From Bacteroidales bacterium (GTDB lineage Bacteria; Bacteroidota; Bacteroidia; Bacteroidales; WCHB1-69): 64,000 bases of DNA. Below, piece by piece: positions 56,928 to 64,000 of the stretch. How positions within the stretch are numbered: the stretch's first letter is position 1; each line of letters begins with the position of its first letter. The notes beneath the pieces were generated by a model, which saw only the letters and a program-made list of their open reading frames with translations, ran no database searches and had not been told where the DNA came from. A program made the position numbers and the translations under genes. Where the stretch lies: the NCBI GenBank assembly GCA_017649855.1, contig JAGCGA010000007.1:1-64000 (forward strand), in the 5' to 3' direction.

Positions 56928-57764
56928 ATGAATTGTATATCATTAAAATACAACAAAATAGTTTTCACACTATTTTTTCTGGCACTACTATTTTCCGGAT
57001 GCAGAGACGTACGCGCAAAGGGTTTCTTCCCTCCTTTTGGGAAAAACAAGGAGGTGTTGGCCGCATCTGACACCGATGTCATGCTCGAATTGCCGGTCTA
57101 TACCGTCACCCGGACGGGCCAGACCATTTACCATTGCGGCTACACCGTCAACTTCAACCCGGAGTGGCTCATTCCCAACTGGGTTGCCTACGAGTTGACC
57201 CGAGAAGAGGCGCAAGGGACCGTGGGACGTGCCTCCTACTTCAATCCGGACCCCGATCTGGAGACCCGATGCCCGTCCTACAAGGACTATTCCTCCTCGG
57301 TCTATGACCGTGGCCACATGGCCCCGGCGGGCGACATGAAATGGGATCCTCAAGCCATGGAGGAGAGCTTCTTCATGACCAATGTCTGTCCGCAAGACCA
57401 CGACCTCAACGATGGCGACTGGAGAATACTGGAGGAGAGGATCCGCCTGTGGGCTCGCAAGTACGGCAGCGTCTTCATCGTTTGCGGTCCGCTCGTCTCC
57501 GACCACCCCGAGCGCATCGGCCGGAGCAAAGTGGCCGTGCCCGACGGCTTCTTCAAGGTCGTGCTCTGCAAAATCAACGGACAATGGCAGGCATTAGGCT
57601 TCCTCTTCGACAATGTGGGGACTCATCACAGCCTCAAGACTTACTGCCGCTCCGTGGACGAGGTGGAAAAACTCACCGGCATGGACTTCTTCTCCGCACT
57701 GGAAGACGCTGTCGAAGACAAAATCGAGGCCAAGCACAACCCTACCGTCTGGGGACTTAAATAG
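56928..57764 (+). CDS. DNA/RNA non-specific endonuclease, lipoprotein
   Basis: A 278-residue nuclease of the NUC1/EndoG type. A lipoprotein signal ends in the lipobox LFSGC. The catalytic DRGHMAPAGD motif contains His130, followed by FFMTNVCPQDHDLNDGDWRILEE with the metal-binding Asn. The C-terminal part includes VAVPDGFFKVVL. It probably degrades external nucleic acid for nutrients at the cell surface or periplasm. Confidence 0.94.
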   Translation: MNCISLKYNKIVFTLFFLALLFSGCRDVRAKGFFPPFGKNKEVLAASDTDVMLELPVYTVTRTGQTIYHCGYTVNFNPEWLIPNWVAYELTREEAQGTVGRASYFNPDPDLETRCPSYKDYSSSVYDRGHMAPAGDMKWDPQAMEESFFMTNVCPQDHDLNDGDWRILEERIRLWARKYGSVFIVCGPLVSDHPERIGRSKVAVPDGFFKVVLCKINGQWQALGFLFDNVGTHHSLKTYCRSVDEVEKLTGMDFFSALEDAVEDKIEAKHNPTVWGLK

Positions 57765-57880
57765 TTATCAGTTGGCAGTGATCAGTTGACAGTTAGAAGT
57801 TTGGAGTTAATGGCTAACGGCTAATGGCCAACAGCCAAGGTTCAAAGTTCATAGTCAAAGTTCATAGTCATCGTTCAAAG
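57765..57880. repeat. Word-repeat spacer upstream of gcvT
   Basis: Three families of near-copies: CAGTTGGCAGTGATCAGTTGACAG, then GGCTAACGGCTAATGGCCAACAG, then TTCAAAGTTCATAGTCAAAG. No gene and no riboswitch fold is evident in 57765-57949. Confidence 0.65.
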
Positions 57881-57888
57881 TTTTTTTG

Positions 57889-57896
57889 TATTTTTG
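57889..57896 (+). promoter_or_regulatory. -7 box of gcvT
   Basis: TATTTTTGC, 54 nt before the chosen ATG; excludes the earlier in-frame ATG at 57824. Confidence 0.7.
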
Positions 57897-57949
57897 CACC
57901 TCCTTACAGATGTCGACAGATATTAAATAACAACATAAATATTACCATT

Positions 57950-59044
57950 ATGAAAGAAACGATTTACAGAGCCACTCACGAGAAGTTGGGTGCCAAGATG
58001 GAAGAATTCGCAGGCTTCTACATGCCGATTCAGTACGACAGCATCACCAACGAACATCTTCAGGTAAGAAACAAGGTGGGCGTTTTCGACGTCTCCCACA
58101 TGGGCGAGTTCACCGTCAAGGGTCCCAAAGCCTTAGCCCTTCTGCAGCACATCACCACCAACGATGTGGCCGCCCTTTTCCCGGGCAAGGTACAATACTC
58201 CTGCTTCCCCAACGGCAAAGGCGGCATCGTGGATGACCTGCTCGTTTATAATCTGCACGACGAAGACTATCTGCTCGTAGTCAATGCCGCCAACATCGAC
58301 AAAGACTGGGCATGGGTTGTGGAGCAGAACAAGGCCTTCGGCGCCGAGATCGAGAACATCTCCGACAACATCTCCCAATTGGCCGTTCAAGGTCCGTTGG
58401 CCCTCAAGGCCATGCAGAAGCTGACCGACGCCAACGTGGTGGACATGGAGTACTACACCAACCAGATCATCACCTTCGCCGGTTTCGACAACATCCTCTT
58501 CTCCACCACGGGCTACACTGGCTCCGGCGGTTGCGAGATCTACTTCCCCAACGAGGTTGCCCTCAAAATCTGGGACGCCGTCTTTGAGGCTGGCGCTGAA
58601 TACGACATCAAACCCATCGGCCTGGGCGCCCGCGATACTCTCCGTCTCGAAATGGGCTTCTGTCTCTACGGCCACGAAATCGACGACACCATCTCCCCCA
58701 TCGAGGCTGGTCTCGGCTGGATCACCAAGTTCGTGGAAGGCAAGAACTTCATCGACCGCAAATACATGGAAGACCTCAAGGCTAATGGCGTGACCCGCAG
58801 AATTGCCGGTTTCGAGCTCATCGACCGCGGCATCCCAAGAAACGGCTATGAAGTATGCGATGCCGAGGGCAACATCATCGGCGAAGTACGCTCCGGCACC
58901 TTCGGACCTTCCGTCAACAAGGGCATCGGCACCGCTCTCATCAAGAAAGAGTTCGCCAAAGCCGGCACCGAAATCTTCATCAAGGTGAGAAACAGACTGT
59001 TGAAGGCTGTCACCGTGAAGATGCCGTTCTACAAACCGGAATAA
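57950..59044 (+). CDS. gcvT: Aminomethyltransferase, glycine cleavage T protein
   Basis: A 364-residue enzyme that transfers the aminomethyl carbon from H protein to tetrahydrofolate. Start [17 protein letters not shown]; blocks [62 protein letters not shown] and the C-terminal [15 protein letters not shown] are typical. GcvH and GcvP genes are not in the window. It is monocistronic and ends at a 28-nt palindrome. Confidence 0.97.
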   Translation: MKETIYRATHEKLGAKMEEFAGFYMPIQYDSITNEHLQVRNKVGVFDVSHMGEFTVKGPKALALLQHITTNDVAALFPGKVQYSCFPNGKGGIVDDLLVYNLHDEDYLLVVNAANIDKDWAWVVEQNKAFGAEIENISDNISQLAVQGPLALKAMQKLTDANVVDMEYYTNQIITFAGFDNILFSTTGYTGSGGCEIYFPNEVALKIWDAVFEAGAEYDIKPIGLGARDTLRLEMGFCLYGHEIDDTISPIEAGLGWITKFVEGKNFIDRKYMEDLKANGVTRRIAGFELIDRGIPRNGYEVCDAEGNIIGEVRSGTFGPSVNKGIGTALIKKEFAKAGTEIFIKVRNRLLKAVTVKMPFYKPE

Positions 59045-59071
59045 TCACAGACATTATTCATAATACTTAGG

Positions 59072-59106
59072 GTAGAGACGCGCCACGGTGCGTCTCTACT
59101 TGTTTT
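59072..59106. repeat. 28-nt palindromic repeat, copy 4, possible gcvT terminator
   Basis: Imperfect palindrome GTAGAGACGCGCC...GGTGCGTCTCTAC (59072-59099) followed by TTGTTTTT, so it may end gcvT transcription. Confidence 0.8.
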
Positions 59107-59133
59107 TAAAGGACAACATTCTGATTTTTTACC

Positions 59134-59141
59134 TACCTTTG
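59134..59141 (+). promoter_or_regulatory. -7 box of the 59166 gene
   Basis: TACCTTTGC, 25 nt before the ATG at 59166; excludes the ATG at 59088. Confidence 0.6.
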
Positions 59142-59165
59142 CCGACCCAAAATATCTTATCCGAC

Positions 59166-59993
59166 ATGAAAAGAACTTTATGTTTATCTTTTATCATAAT
59201 CTCCATTCTATCAACAGGATGCAGCAAGAAATTACCTACCTTCACAACCCACAAAATGAATGGCGAGTGCGGTTTCATCGTCAAAACAGATCCTAAAATG
59301 TTTGACGAAGACCAAGGGGTGGGCAACAGCTATACGCTTGTCTGGCCCGACAACAACATGATAAGCAAAGAAGCCGAAAAGGAGCTGATCATCCAGACCT
59401 TTGGAGACAGCGCCGCCACCACAGCCGACGAGGCTGCTAAACGGTTTCTGAAGAATCTATGGCTCGACTATGATGGGATAAAGGCCGTTCACACCCAAGT
59501 CCTGGACAGCATCCCCTACGGCCCATTCTGCACCCACTGCGGCGTATCCAACAAGGTCAGCCAAGATAGTAATCTGGTCACCTTCACCACATTCACGGAC
59601 TTTTACTACGCCGGAGCCGCCCACGGCACCTACACAGTGGAATACCTGACCTACGACCGCATAAAAAAACAGGTGATACATCTCCACGACCTGGTGGACA
59701 CGACCCGTCTGGGCGAGGTCGTCCTGCGCGCCATCGAGGACCTGACCGTCAACAAGGATGTATGCGATTGCATGTTTGATGAATACAAAACCGGACAACC
59801 CATCATCGTCCCTGACAACTTCTTCATCGACAGCACGCGGAGCACCATCAACATTGTGTTCCAACAATATGACATCACCCCATACGCCTGCGGGCTGCAG
59901 ACGGTGGTGATGCCCATCTACTGGCTCTCCAAGCATCGGAATCTCACGCCTTACGCCAAAGAGCTCTTCGGCAAAGGCAGCTATCTGGAATAA
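59166..59993 (+). CDS. Lipoprotein with DUF3298/RsiV-like domain
   Basis: A 275-residue lipoprotein (lipobox LSTGC near residue 16). The C-terminal half (FYYAGAAHGTYTVEYLTYDRIKKQVIHLHDLV ... DNFFIDSTRSTINIVFQQYDITPYACGLQTVVMPI) matches the DUF3298 pattern found in RsiV and PdaC. In RsiV it binds lysozyme; here the N-terminal anti-sigma part is missing, so it may be a peptidoglycan or lysozyme-binding lipoprotein, which is inference. Confidence 0.78.
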   Translation: MKRTLCLSFIIISILSTGCSKKLPTFTTHKMNGECGFIVKTDPKMFDEDQGVGNSYTLVWPDNNMISKEAEKELIIQTFGDSAATTADEAAKRFLKNLWLDYDGIKAVHTQVLDSIPYGPFCTHCGVSNKVSQDSNLVTFTTFTDFYYAGAAHGTYTVEYLTYDRIKKQVIHLHDLVDTTRLGEVVLRAIEDLTVNKDVCDCMFDEYKTGQPIIVPDNFFIDSTRSTINIVFQQYDITPYACGLQTVVMPIYWLSKHRNLTPYAKELFGKGSYLE

Positions 59994-60020
59994 CCACTCA
60001 ACCCACTAATTATCAATCTC

Positions 60021-60920
60021 GTGCAATCACTCCAAAAAGAAAGCAATAAAAAACTATTCGGCACATTATGCGGGATCGGGGCCGCCATCTGCTATGGTAC
60101 CAACCCCTTGGGCGCCCGTCTGTACGAAGAGGGCATGACGCCCGGCAACGTACTCTTCTGGCGGTTTGGCCTGGCCTGGGTCATCATCGCCGTGGTGATG
60201 CTGCTGCGCAAAGAGAAACTCCAGATCAGCAAGTCTGAATTTGCCACCTTGAGCATGCTGGGATTGCTCTTTCTGGCCTCCTCGTTCACCCTCTACGCCA
60301 GCTTTCAACTGATGGACGTAGGCGTGGCCTCCACCCTACTCTTCGTCTATCCGGTGCTCACCGCCGCCATCATGGCCATTTTCTTCAAGGAAAGGCTCAC
60401 CTGGTCCACGGTCATCGCCATCGTGCTCTCCTTCCTCGGCGTTCTGCTGCTGTATTGGACCCCCGACGGTGGAAAGCTCTCGGCTGCCGGAGTGGTGCTC
60501 GTCTTGATCTCCGCCCTCACCTACGCCCTGTACATCATCGTCATGAACCGTTCCCACCTGGCGATGTCCTCCTTCAAAATCAACTTCTACGTGCTCATAT
60601 ACTGCACTTTAGGCAATATGTTATTGTCTTTGTGCTTGGGTAACGGGTTGCAGATGCCCGCCCACGCCTCCAGTTGGTTCTATGTAGGCTGGCTGGCTAT
60701 CGTTCCTGCCATCTTGGCCCTGGTGATGATGGTCTATGCGGCCAAGTACATCGGCTCTACCCCGACCGCCATCATGGGGGCCTTGGAGCCACTCACCGCC
60801 GTCATGATCGGCATCTTTCTGTTCGGGGAGGTCTTCACCGTCCGTCTGGCTTTCGGCATCCTCTTGATATTCAGCTCCGTATTCCTCATTGCCATCTATA
60901 GCAACAAGAAGACTGCCTAA
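60021..60920 (+). CDS. EamA/DMT-family transporter
   Basis: A 299-residue permease with ten predicted membrane helices in two EamA halves (about 12-145 and 155-295). Markers: CYGTNPLGARLYEEG, FLASSFTLYASFQLMDVGVASTLLFVYPV and the second-half YAAKYIGSTPTAIMGALEPLTAVMIG. The start codon is GTG, 27 nt after the preceding gene. Substrate unknown. Confidence 0.9.
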   Translation: MQSLQKESNKKLFGTLCGIGAAICYGTNPLGARLYEEGMTPGNVLFWRFGLAWVIIAVVMLLRKEKLQISKSEFATLSMLGLLFLASSFTLYASFQLMDVGVASTLLFVYPVLTAAIMAIFFKERLTWSTVIAIVLSFLGVLLLYWTPDGGKLSAAGVVLVLISALTYALYIIVMNRSHLAMSSFKINFYVLIYCTLGNMLLSLCLGNGLQMPAHASSWFYVGWLAIVPAILALVMMVYAAKYIGSTPTAIMGALEPLTAVMIGIFLFGEVFTVRLAFGILLIFSSVFLIAIYSNKKTA

Positions 60921-60946
60921 CGTCGTGAGGATTACGAGAAAAATGA

Positions 60947-60954
60947 TACTTTTG
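60947..60954 (+). promoter_or_regulatory. -7 box of the guanine deaminase gene
   Basis: TACTTTTGC, 21 nt before the ATG at 60975. Confidence 0.65.
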
Positions 60955-60974
60955 CATCTCTAAAAACATATACT

Positions 60975-61445
60975 ATGTACGACAAAAAGTTTATGGAAGA
61001 GGCCATCCGTTTGGCCAATGAATGTTTTGAGACTGGCACGGGCGGTCCTTTTGGCGCGGTAGTCGTCAAGGACGGCGAGATTGTGGGGCGCGGCCGCAAC
61101 ATGGTGACAGTGCACAACGATCCCACGGCCCATGCCGAGGTACAGGCCATCCGGGATGCGTGTCAGAACTTGGGCACCTTCCAGCTCACCGGCTGCGAGT
61201 TGTACGCCAGCAGCGAGCCTTGCCCGATGTGTCTCGGTGCGATCTATTGGGCCCGTCCCGAACGCATCTACTACGGTGCATCCTGCGAAGTGGCTGCAAA
61301 AGCAGGCTTTGATGACATCTACATCTACGAGCAACTCGGGAAGCCCATCTCGGAATACGAAATATCCACGGAACAACATGATGCGGATATCGCGGCGGAG
61401 ACCTTCGAGCGCTGGAAAGCTTTTACCGACAAAATCGAGTACTAA
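60975..61445 (+). CDS. guaD: Guanine deaminase-like nucleoside deaminase
   Basis: A 156-residue zinc-dependent CDA-fold deaminase that converts guanine to xanthine. Zinc site: His53-Ala-Glu55 (AHAEVQAI) and Cys83/Cys86 (EPCPMCLGAIYW). The GGPFGAVVVKDGEIVGRG opening and the YGASCEVAAKAGFDD insertion with C-terminal SEYEISTEQH match GuaD of the Bacillus type rather than tRNA adenosine deaminase TadA. Confidence 0.9.
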   Translation: MYDKKFMEEAIRLANECFETGTGGPFGAVVVKDGEIVGRGRNMVTVHNDPTAHAEVQAIRDACQNLGTFQLTGCELYASSEPCPMCLGAIYWARPERIYYGASCEVAAKAGFDDIYIYEQLGKPISEYEISTEQHDADIAAETFERWKAFTDKIEY

Positions 61446-61593
61446 GGCTACATTTTTTTGGCAAAAAGGAACACATCCATCTCCAAAAAACCAAAGTGTA
61501 GGCCCATTCAAATCTGAGAGAGTGAGTATATCACCCTAATTTTAAGGGATTTAAAAAAATCTCCATCCTTCTTCGGTGCGTTTAGAAAATTCA

Positions 61594-61601
61594 TATATTT
61601 G
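61594..61601 (+). promoter_or_regulatory. -7 box of the tRNA-Leu/tRNA-Gly unit
   Basis: TATATTTGC, 30 nt before tRNA-Leu. The preceding 61446-61590 holds no gene. Confidence 0.65.
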
Positions 61602-61631
61602 CACCCTCATTCAGAGAGAGTTCTTTGAGGA

Positions 61632-61715
61632 GCCGAAGTGGTGGAATGGTAGACACGAGGGACTTAAAATCCCTTGCCCATTGCGGGCGTGTGGGTTCAA
61701 GTCCCACCTTCGGTA
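61632..61715 (+). tRNA. tRNA-Leu (TAA)
   Basis: 84 nt class II tRNA: acceptor GCCGAAG/CTTCGGT, anticodon stem AGGGA/TCCCT with loop CTTAAAA (anticodon TAA), variable arm TGCCCATTGCGGGCG, T-arm GTGGG/CCCAC. CCA not encoded. Confidence 0.96.
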
Positions 61716-61720
61716 CACAA

Positions 61721-61793
<73 letters not shown>

Positions 61794-61820
61794 CAAAAAA
61801 ACACTAAAAAACAATTAATT

Positions 61821-61848
61821 AAGCACCTCAAAAGGGTGCTTTTTTTTG
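61821..61848 (+). terminator. Terminator of the tRNA-Leu/tRNA-Gly unit
   Basis: 7-bp stem AAGCACC/GGTGCTT with loop TCAAAAG and a T-run. Confidence 0.9.
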
Positions 61849-61953
61849 TTGGTGTACACACTTTCGCAATCACACATCGTCCGCTGATAAGTTGTTGATT
61901 GTGCGCTCGCCGCCCGCATGGAATACATCCAGCCTACACATTTTTATATAGAT

Positions 61954-62442
61954 TCAAATCATTCGTTGCAGGCATTTTTCGATACTATTTCGAGAGGCTT
62001 CGCTTTTCATCAGTGCAAAAAGTTCTTTATCCAAGTAAGCGTAAGAGTAGTCTTGTTGGAGTTTCTCTATATCATTTTTATAATATTTCCGTTCTTTCCA
62101 TTGTTCACTTTTTACCAAATGCCAAAAGGATGAAGTTTTATCGAGGTGAACAATTGGTAACACAACATTGCACTCAAATGGATAACTCTCATTAGAAAGG
62201 GCGAGTTCTTTTTCGAGTTCACCAACAATTTCATTCCAGAATTTGTTATACTCAGAAATCAGAATTTTATCCAGTAGGATTTTATTTTCGTTAATAGTGC
62301 CGTTTTTTATCAGACTGGCAACTGATAAAAGGAGAATCGGTTTGTGGGGTGCTTTAAATGTCCGCTTGGCGTTGCGCTTGGAATTCCTGTTCATCTTGGA
62401 AAATGCCTCAAGATATTTTTCTAAAATACAATTCTCTTTCAT
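61954..62442 (-). CDS. Nuclease-less restriction-endonuclease N-domain (SBD-like)
   Basis: A 162-residue protein starting MKENCILEKYLEAFSKM; the longer frame to 62589 is excluded by the -7 box at 62479-62486. The block FKAPHKPILLLSVASLIKNG, the INENKILLDKILISEYNKFWNE helix, SFWHLVKSEQW and the tail YLDKELFALMKSEASRNSIEKCL are the pattern of the N-terminal domain of HNH restriction endonucleases, related to sulfur-binding domains of type IV enzymes. The HNH nuclease normally follows directly, but here the gene stops. Either a truncated endonuclease or a free DNA-binding module. It is AT-rich compared with its neighbours and lies next to a tRNA pair, suggesting transfer. Confidence 0.7.
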   Translation of the reverse strand: MKENCILEKYLEAFSKMNRNSKRNAKRTFKAPHKPILLLSVASLIKNGTINENKILLDKILISEYNKFWNEIVGELEKELALSNESYPFECNVVLPIVHLDKTSSFWHLVKSEQWKERKYYKNDIEKLQQDYSYAYLDKELFALMKSEASRNSIEKCLQRMI

Positions 62443-62478
62443 CCTATCAAATTGAATAAAAAATAAAATATTACACGG

Positions 62479-62486
62479 CAAAACTA
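62479..62486 (-). promoter_or_regulatory. -7 box of the SBD-like gene
   Basis: TAGTTTTGC on the minus strand, 36 nt before the ATG at 62442. Confidence 0.6.
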
Positions 62487-62560
62487 CAAAAAATAGGCAA
62501 CGATATAGATATTGACCCAAAAAGACAAATAAGACCGGGACAACAACCTCTCCCATCATA

Positions 62561-62819
62561 CGTGGCACTTCCGTGCCACGAGGCGCCAATTCCCCTTCTG
62601 ATTCTCAGAAGGGGTGCCCAAAGGGCGGGGTAGTTAATATGGATGATAATTCCATATTTGCATAAAGGTTGCGGATAAGATTTCCTTGTTTCCAACAGTG
62701 TGGGTAATGGTTATGTTTTTCTGCTAAGGTATTCATATTCTTTATATTACTACCCCGGCCTGCGGCCACCCCTTCTTAAAAAGAAGGGGAACTTTTGGGG
62801 TCCGCACGGCTGTGCGGAC
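62561..62819. repeat. Mirrored three-hairpin element (MITE-like)
   Basis: Left half: hairpin CGTGGCAC/GTGCCACG (62561-62580), hairpin CCCCTTCTGA/TCAGAAGGGG (62592-62614), GCCC-AAA-GGGC (62616-62626), then GGGGTAGTTAATAT. Right half, inverted: ATATTACTACCCC (62744-62756), GGCC-TGC-GGCC (62757-62767), CCCCTTCTT/AAGAAGGGG (62769-62789), GTCCGCAC/GTGCGGAC (62800-62819). The 103-nt centre has no gene. Confidence 0.75.
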
Positions 62820-63139
62820 TAAGAAAATATTGTGCGTCAGCTCATTATAAGAAACGGAAATACCCATGTTTTCAACTATAACAAGTGCTAATCTGTATTA
62901 ACTGCAAAACAGACAGCAGGTCAACTTCTATATTATTGCAAAAAAATAAGTCACAAGGGGTAAGAGATTTGCAATCGGGAGAATTTGAATCGGGACAGAA
63001 ACGGGACAAGCTGTATTTTGGGTATTCGCAGCCGAAAACCCAAAAAAAATGTCAAAATCTTCGGGCAGTCCAGCCGTATTCAAAGCTATTTCATTGATTA
63101 CATGCGATTTACAATATTAAATATTTAAGTATTATTTTT
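62820..63139. other. Gene-free AT-rich interval
   Basis: No convincing gene on either strand between the hairpin element and the promoter of the PH-domain gene; an open frame at 62885-63097 has low-complexity content and no ribosome-binding site. No tRNA or terminator is seen. Confidence 0.5.
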
Positions 63140-63147
63140 TATTTTTG
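63140..63147 (+). promoter_or_regulatory. -7 box of the PH-domain gene
   Basis: TATTTTTG, about 99 nt before the ATG at 63246; the leader would be unusually long for this window. Confidence 0.5.
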
Positions 63148-63245
63148 TCACATTAAAAAATCTGGTTTACATACGGGGCAAAGAGTTCTACCTGTATAAC
63201 TAACAACAATTCTCCAGAACTCTCCACTCAATAAAAAAAATCATT

Positions 63246-63626
63246 ATGGGATTATTAAACCACCTTTTAGGAAATGCGACAGAAGTCAACTTGAACGATA
63301 TCAGACAAGAGTTTGAACCCATTCTAATTTCTGGCGAGGAATTGGAAACGGCATTCCGCATTTTCCGAGACAAATGGATTTTCACGACCAAACGTCTGAT
63401 AATGCTTGATGTACAGGGCGTTACCGGAGGCAAAAGAGAGTATCATTCCATTCCTTACAAATCCATCAATCATTTTTCAGTGGAGACAGCTGGAACATTC
63501 GACGATGACTGTGAGATGAAAATATGGATAAAGGGGATGCACGAACCCATCAAGAAAGAGTTCAAGCGGGATATCAATGTGAAAGAGCTGTCGAGAGTTT
63601 TAGCCGACCACGTGATGAACGAATAG
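63246..63626 (+). CDS. Bacterial PH-domain protein (PF08000-like)
   Basis: A 126-residue soluble protein. The EFEPILISGEELETAFRIFRDKWIFTTKRLIMLDVQGVTGGKREYHSIPYKSINHFSVETAG order with a final helix (VKELSRVLADHVM) is the pattern of single-domain bacterial PH proteins (YvbH/bPH_1-like). These form rings and are found singly with no known enzyme role. It stands alone in the AT-rich pocket. Confidence 0.85.
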   Translation: MGLLNHLLGNATEVNLNDIRQEFEPILISGEELETAFRIFRDKWIFTTKRLIMLDVQGVTGGKREYHSIPYKSINHFSVETAGTFDDDCEMKIWIKGMHEPIKKEFKRDINVKELSRVLADHVMNE

Positions 63627-63665
63627 TTTTTCATTTCACCAAGACAATAGACAACAATCTCAGTT

Positions 63666-64000
63666 TCAGCGCGCCTGGATATACCGGAAGGCCGCGTCCA
63701 GCTGGGGTTTGAAGGCGCCATCGTAGTCTTTGCGCAGCACGATCTCGTCGGGGGTATGGCCAATGCCTTCCCACACCTTGCCGCCAATTTGCGCCTCAAA
63801 AGAGGAGGTATATACATAATGGCCGCAGTTCAAAGCACCGTCACCGAAAGGACCTCCGTAGTTGAGGTCGATGCTGGTGGTGGGCTGCAACGGACCCGTG
63901 CCGCCGTGGGTGCGCTCCCCTATCGTATGGCTCGTGGGCAACACTGCCTTGATGGTCATCGGCTCTATCTCGCCCATACTCACTGAGTTAATATCACAAA
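63666..64000 (-). CDS. S41-family peptidase, C-terminal part (runs off the window)
   Basis: The reading frame is open to the right edge (no start inside the window is needed) and ends at 63666. The visible 111 residues include NSVSMGE with the catalytic Ser region, IGERTHGGTGPLQPT, YVYTSSFEAQIGGKVWEGIGHTPDEIV and end FRYIQAR. This is the C-terminal half of an exported tail-specific protease-like (C-terminal processing) peptidase. A GTG at 63983 is not the true start. Confidence 0.85.
   Translation of the reverse strand, partial: CDINSVSMGEIEPMTIKAVLPTSHTIGERTHGGTGPLQPTTSIDLNYGGPFGDGALNCGHYVYTSSFEAQIGGKVWEGIGHTPDEIVLRKDYDGAFKPQLDAAFRYIQAR

Noticed and set aside
57765..57949. Possible glycine riboswitch upstream of gcvT
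   Set aside because: The region is made of degenerate word repeats and a plain promoter; I could not find the paired aptamer core.
62885..63097. 70-codon open frame in the AT-rich pocket
   Set aside because: No ribosome-binding site, promoter box or recognisable pattern; the content looks non-coding.

Overview
The window is a stretch of chromosome from a member of the Bacteroidota, most likely an uncultured Bacteroidales. Three things in the sequence support this. Many genes have the Bacteroidota -7 promoter box (TAnnTTTG, usually TATTTTTGC) just upstream. Two secreted proteins end in the type IX secretion (T9SS) sorting domain. The gene neighbourhoods (rsfS-ftsH-LUD-cdsA, floA-nfeD, an RND efflux operon with a lipoprotein adaptor) are also of this kind. 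No rRNA or taxonomic marker is present, so the genus is not called.

Layout. 1-431: trailer end of a type I-C-like CRISPR array; leader and cas genes lie off the left edge. 607-4078: gatE and gatD, an archaeal-type tRNA-dependent amidotransferase. 4283-6448: a TonB-C/OmpA fusion and an unknown exported protein. 6492-12700: an efflux operon (TolC-like, HlyD-like, RND pump, small PII-like protein). 12899-23448: a 2,068-residue T9SS repeat protein, leuS and a flippase. 23559-25652: a small AMP-ligase-like fragment, a membrane protein and rnhB. 25699-33378: a ten-gene minus-strand run (DUF4878-like lipoprotein, tyrS, nfeD, floA, nitroreductase, 5'-nucleotidase C-domain, cstA, ruvX, def, TPR lipoprotein). 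33500-39475: mscL, xseA, then cdsA-LUD-ftsH-rsfS. 39549-44476: T9SS serine protease, WbqC-like, GT-C-like membrane protein, FKBP isomerase. 44569-45615: an IS1595-like element with 20-bp inverted ends. 45730-56545: argS, a giant alpha-2-macroglobulin, an SRPBCC-like protein, lptB, a subtilase. 56675-61793: two tRNA pairs around an endonuclease, gcvT, a lipoprotein, an EamA transporter and guanine deaminase. 61850-63650: an AT-rich accessory pocket with a nuclease-less restriction-type binding domain, a mirrored hairpin element and a PH-domain protein. 63666-64000: the C-terminal end of an S41 peptidase.

Most of the window is housekeeping (four translation enzymes or amidotransferases, def, rsfS, ftsH, gcvT) mixed with envelope and secreted functions. 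The points that stand out are: an archaeal-type GatDE pair in a bacterium; a dispersed 28-nt palindrome, two copies of which sit in frame inside the alpha-2-macroglobulin gene exactly 300 nt apart; a precise 1,053-nt tandem block duplication inside the giant T9SS gene; an IS1595-like element whose transposase lacks the usual first catalytic motif; a 259-nt mirrored hairpin element; and spacers between genes built from degenerate short-word repeats.
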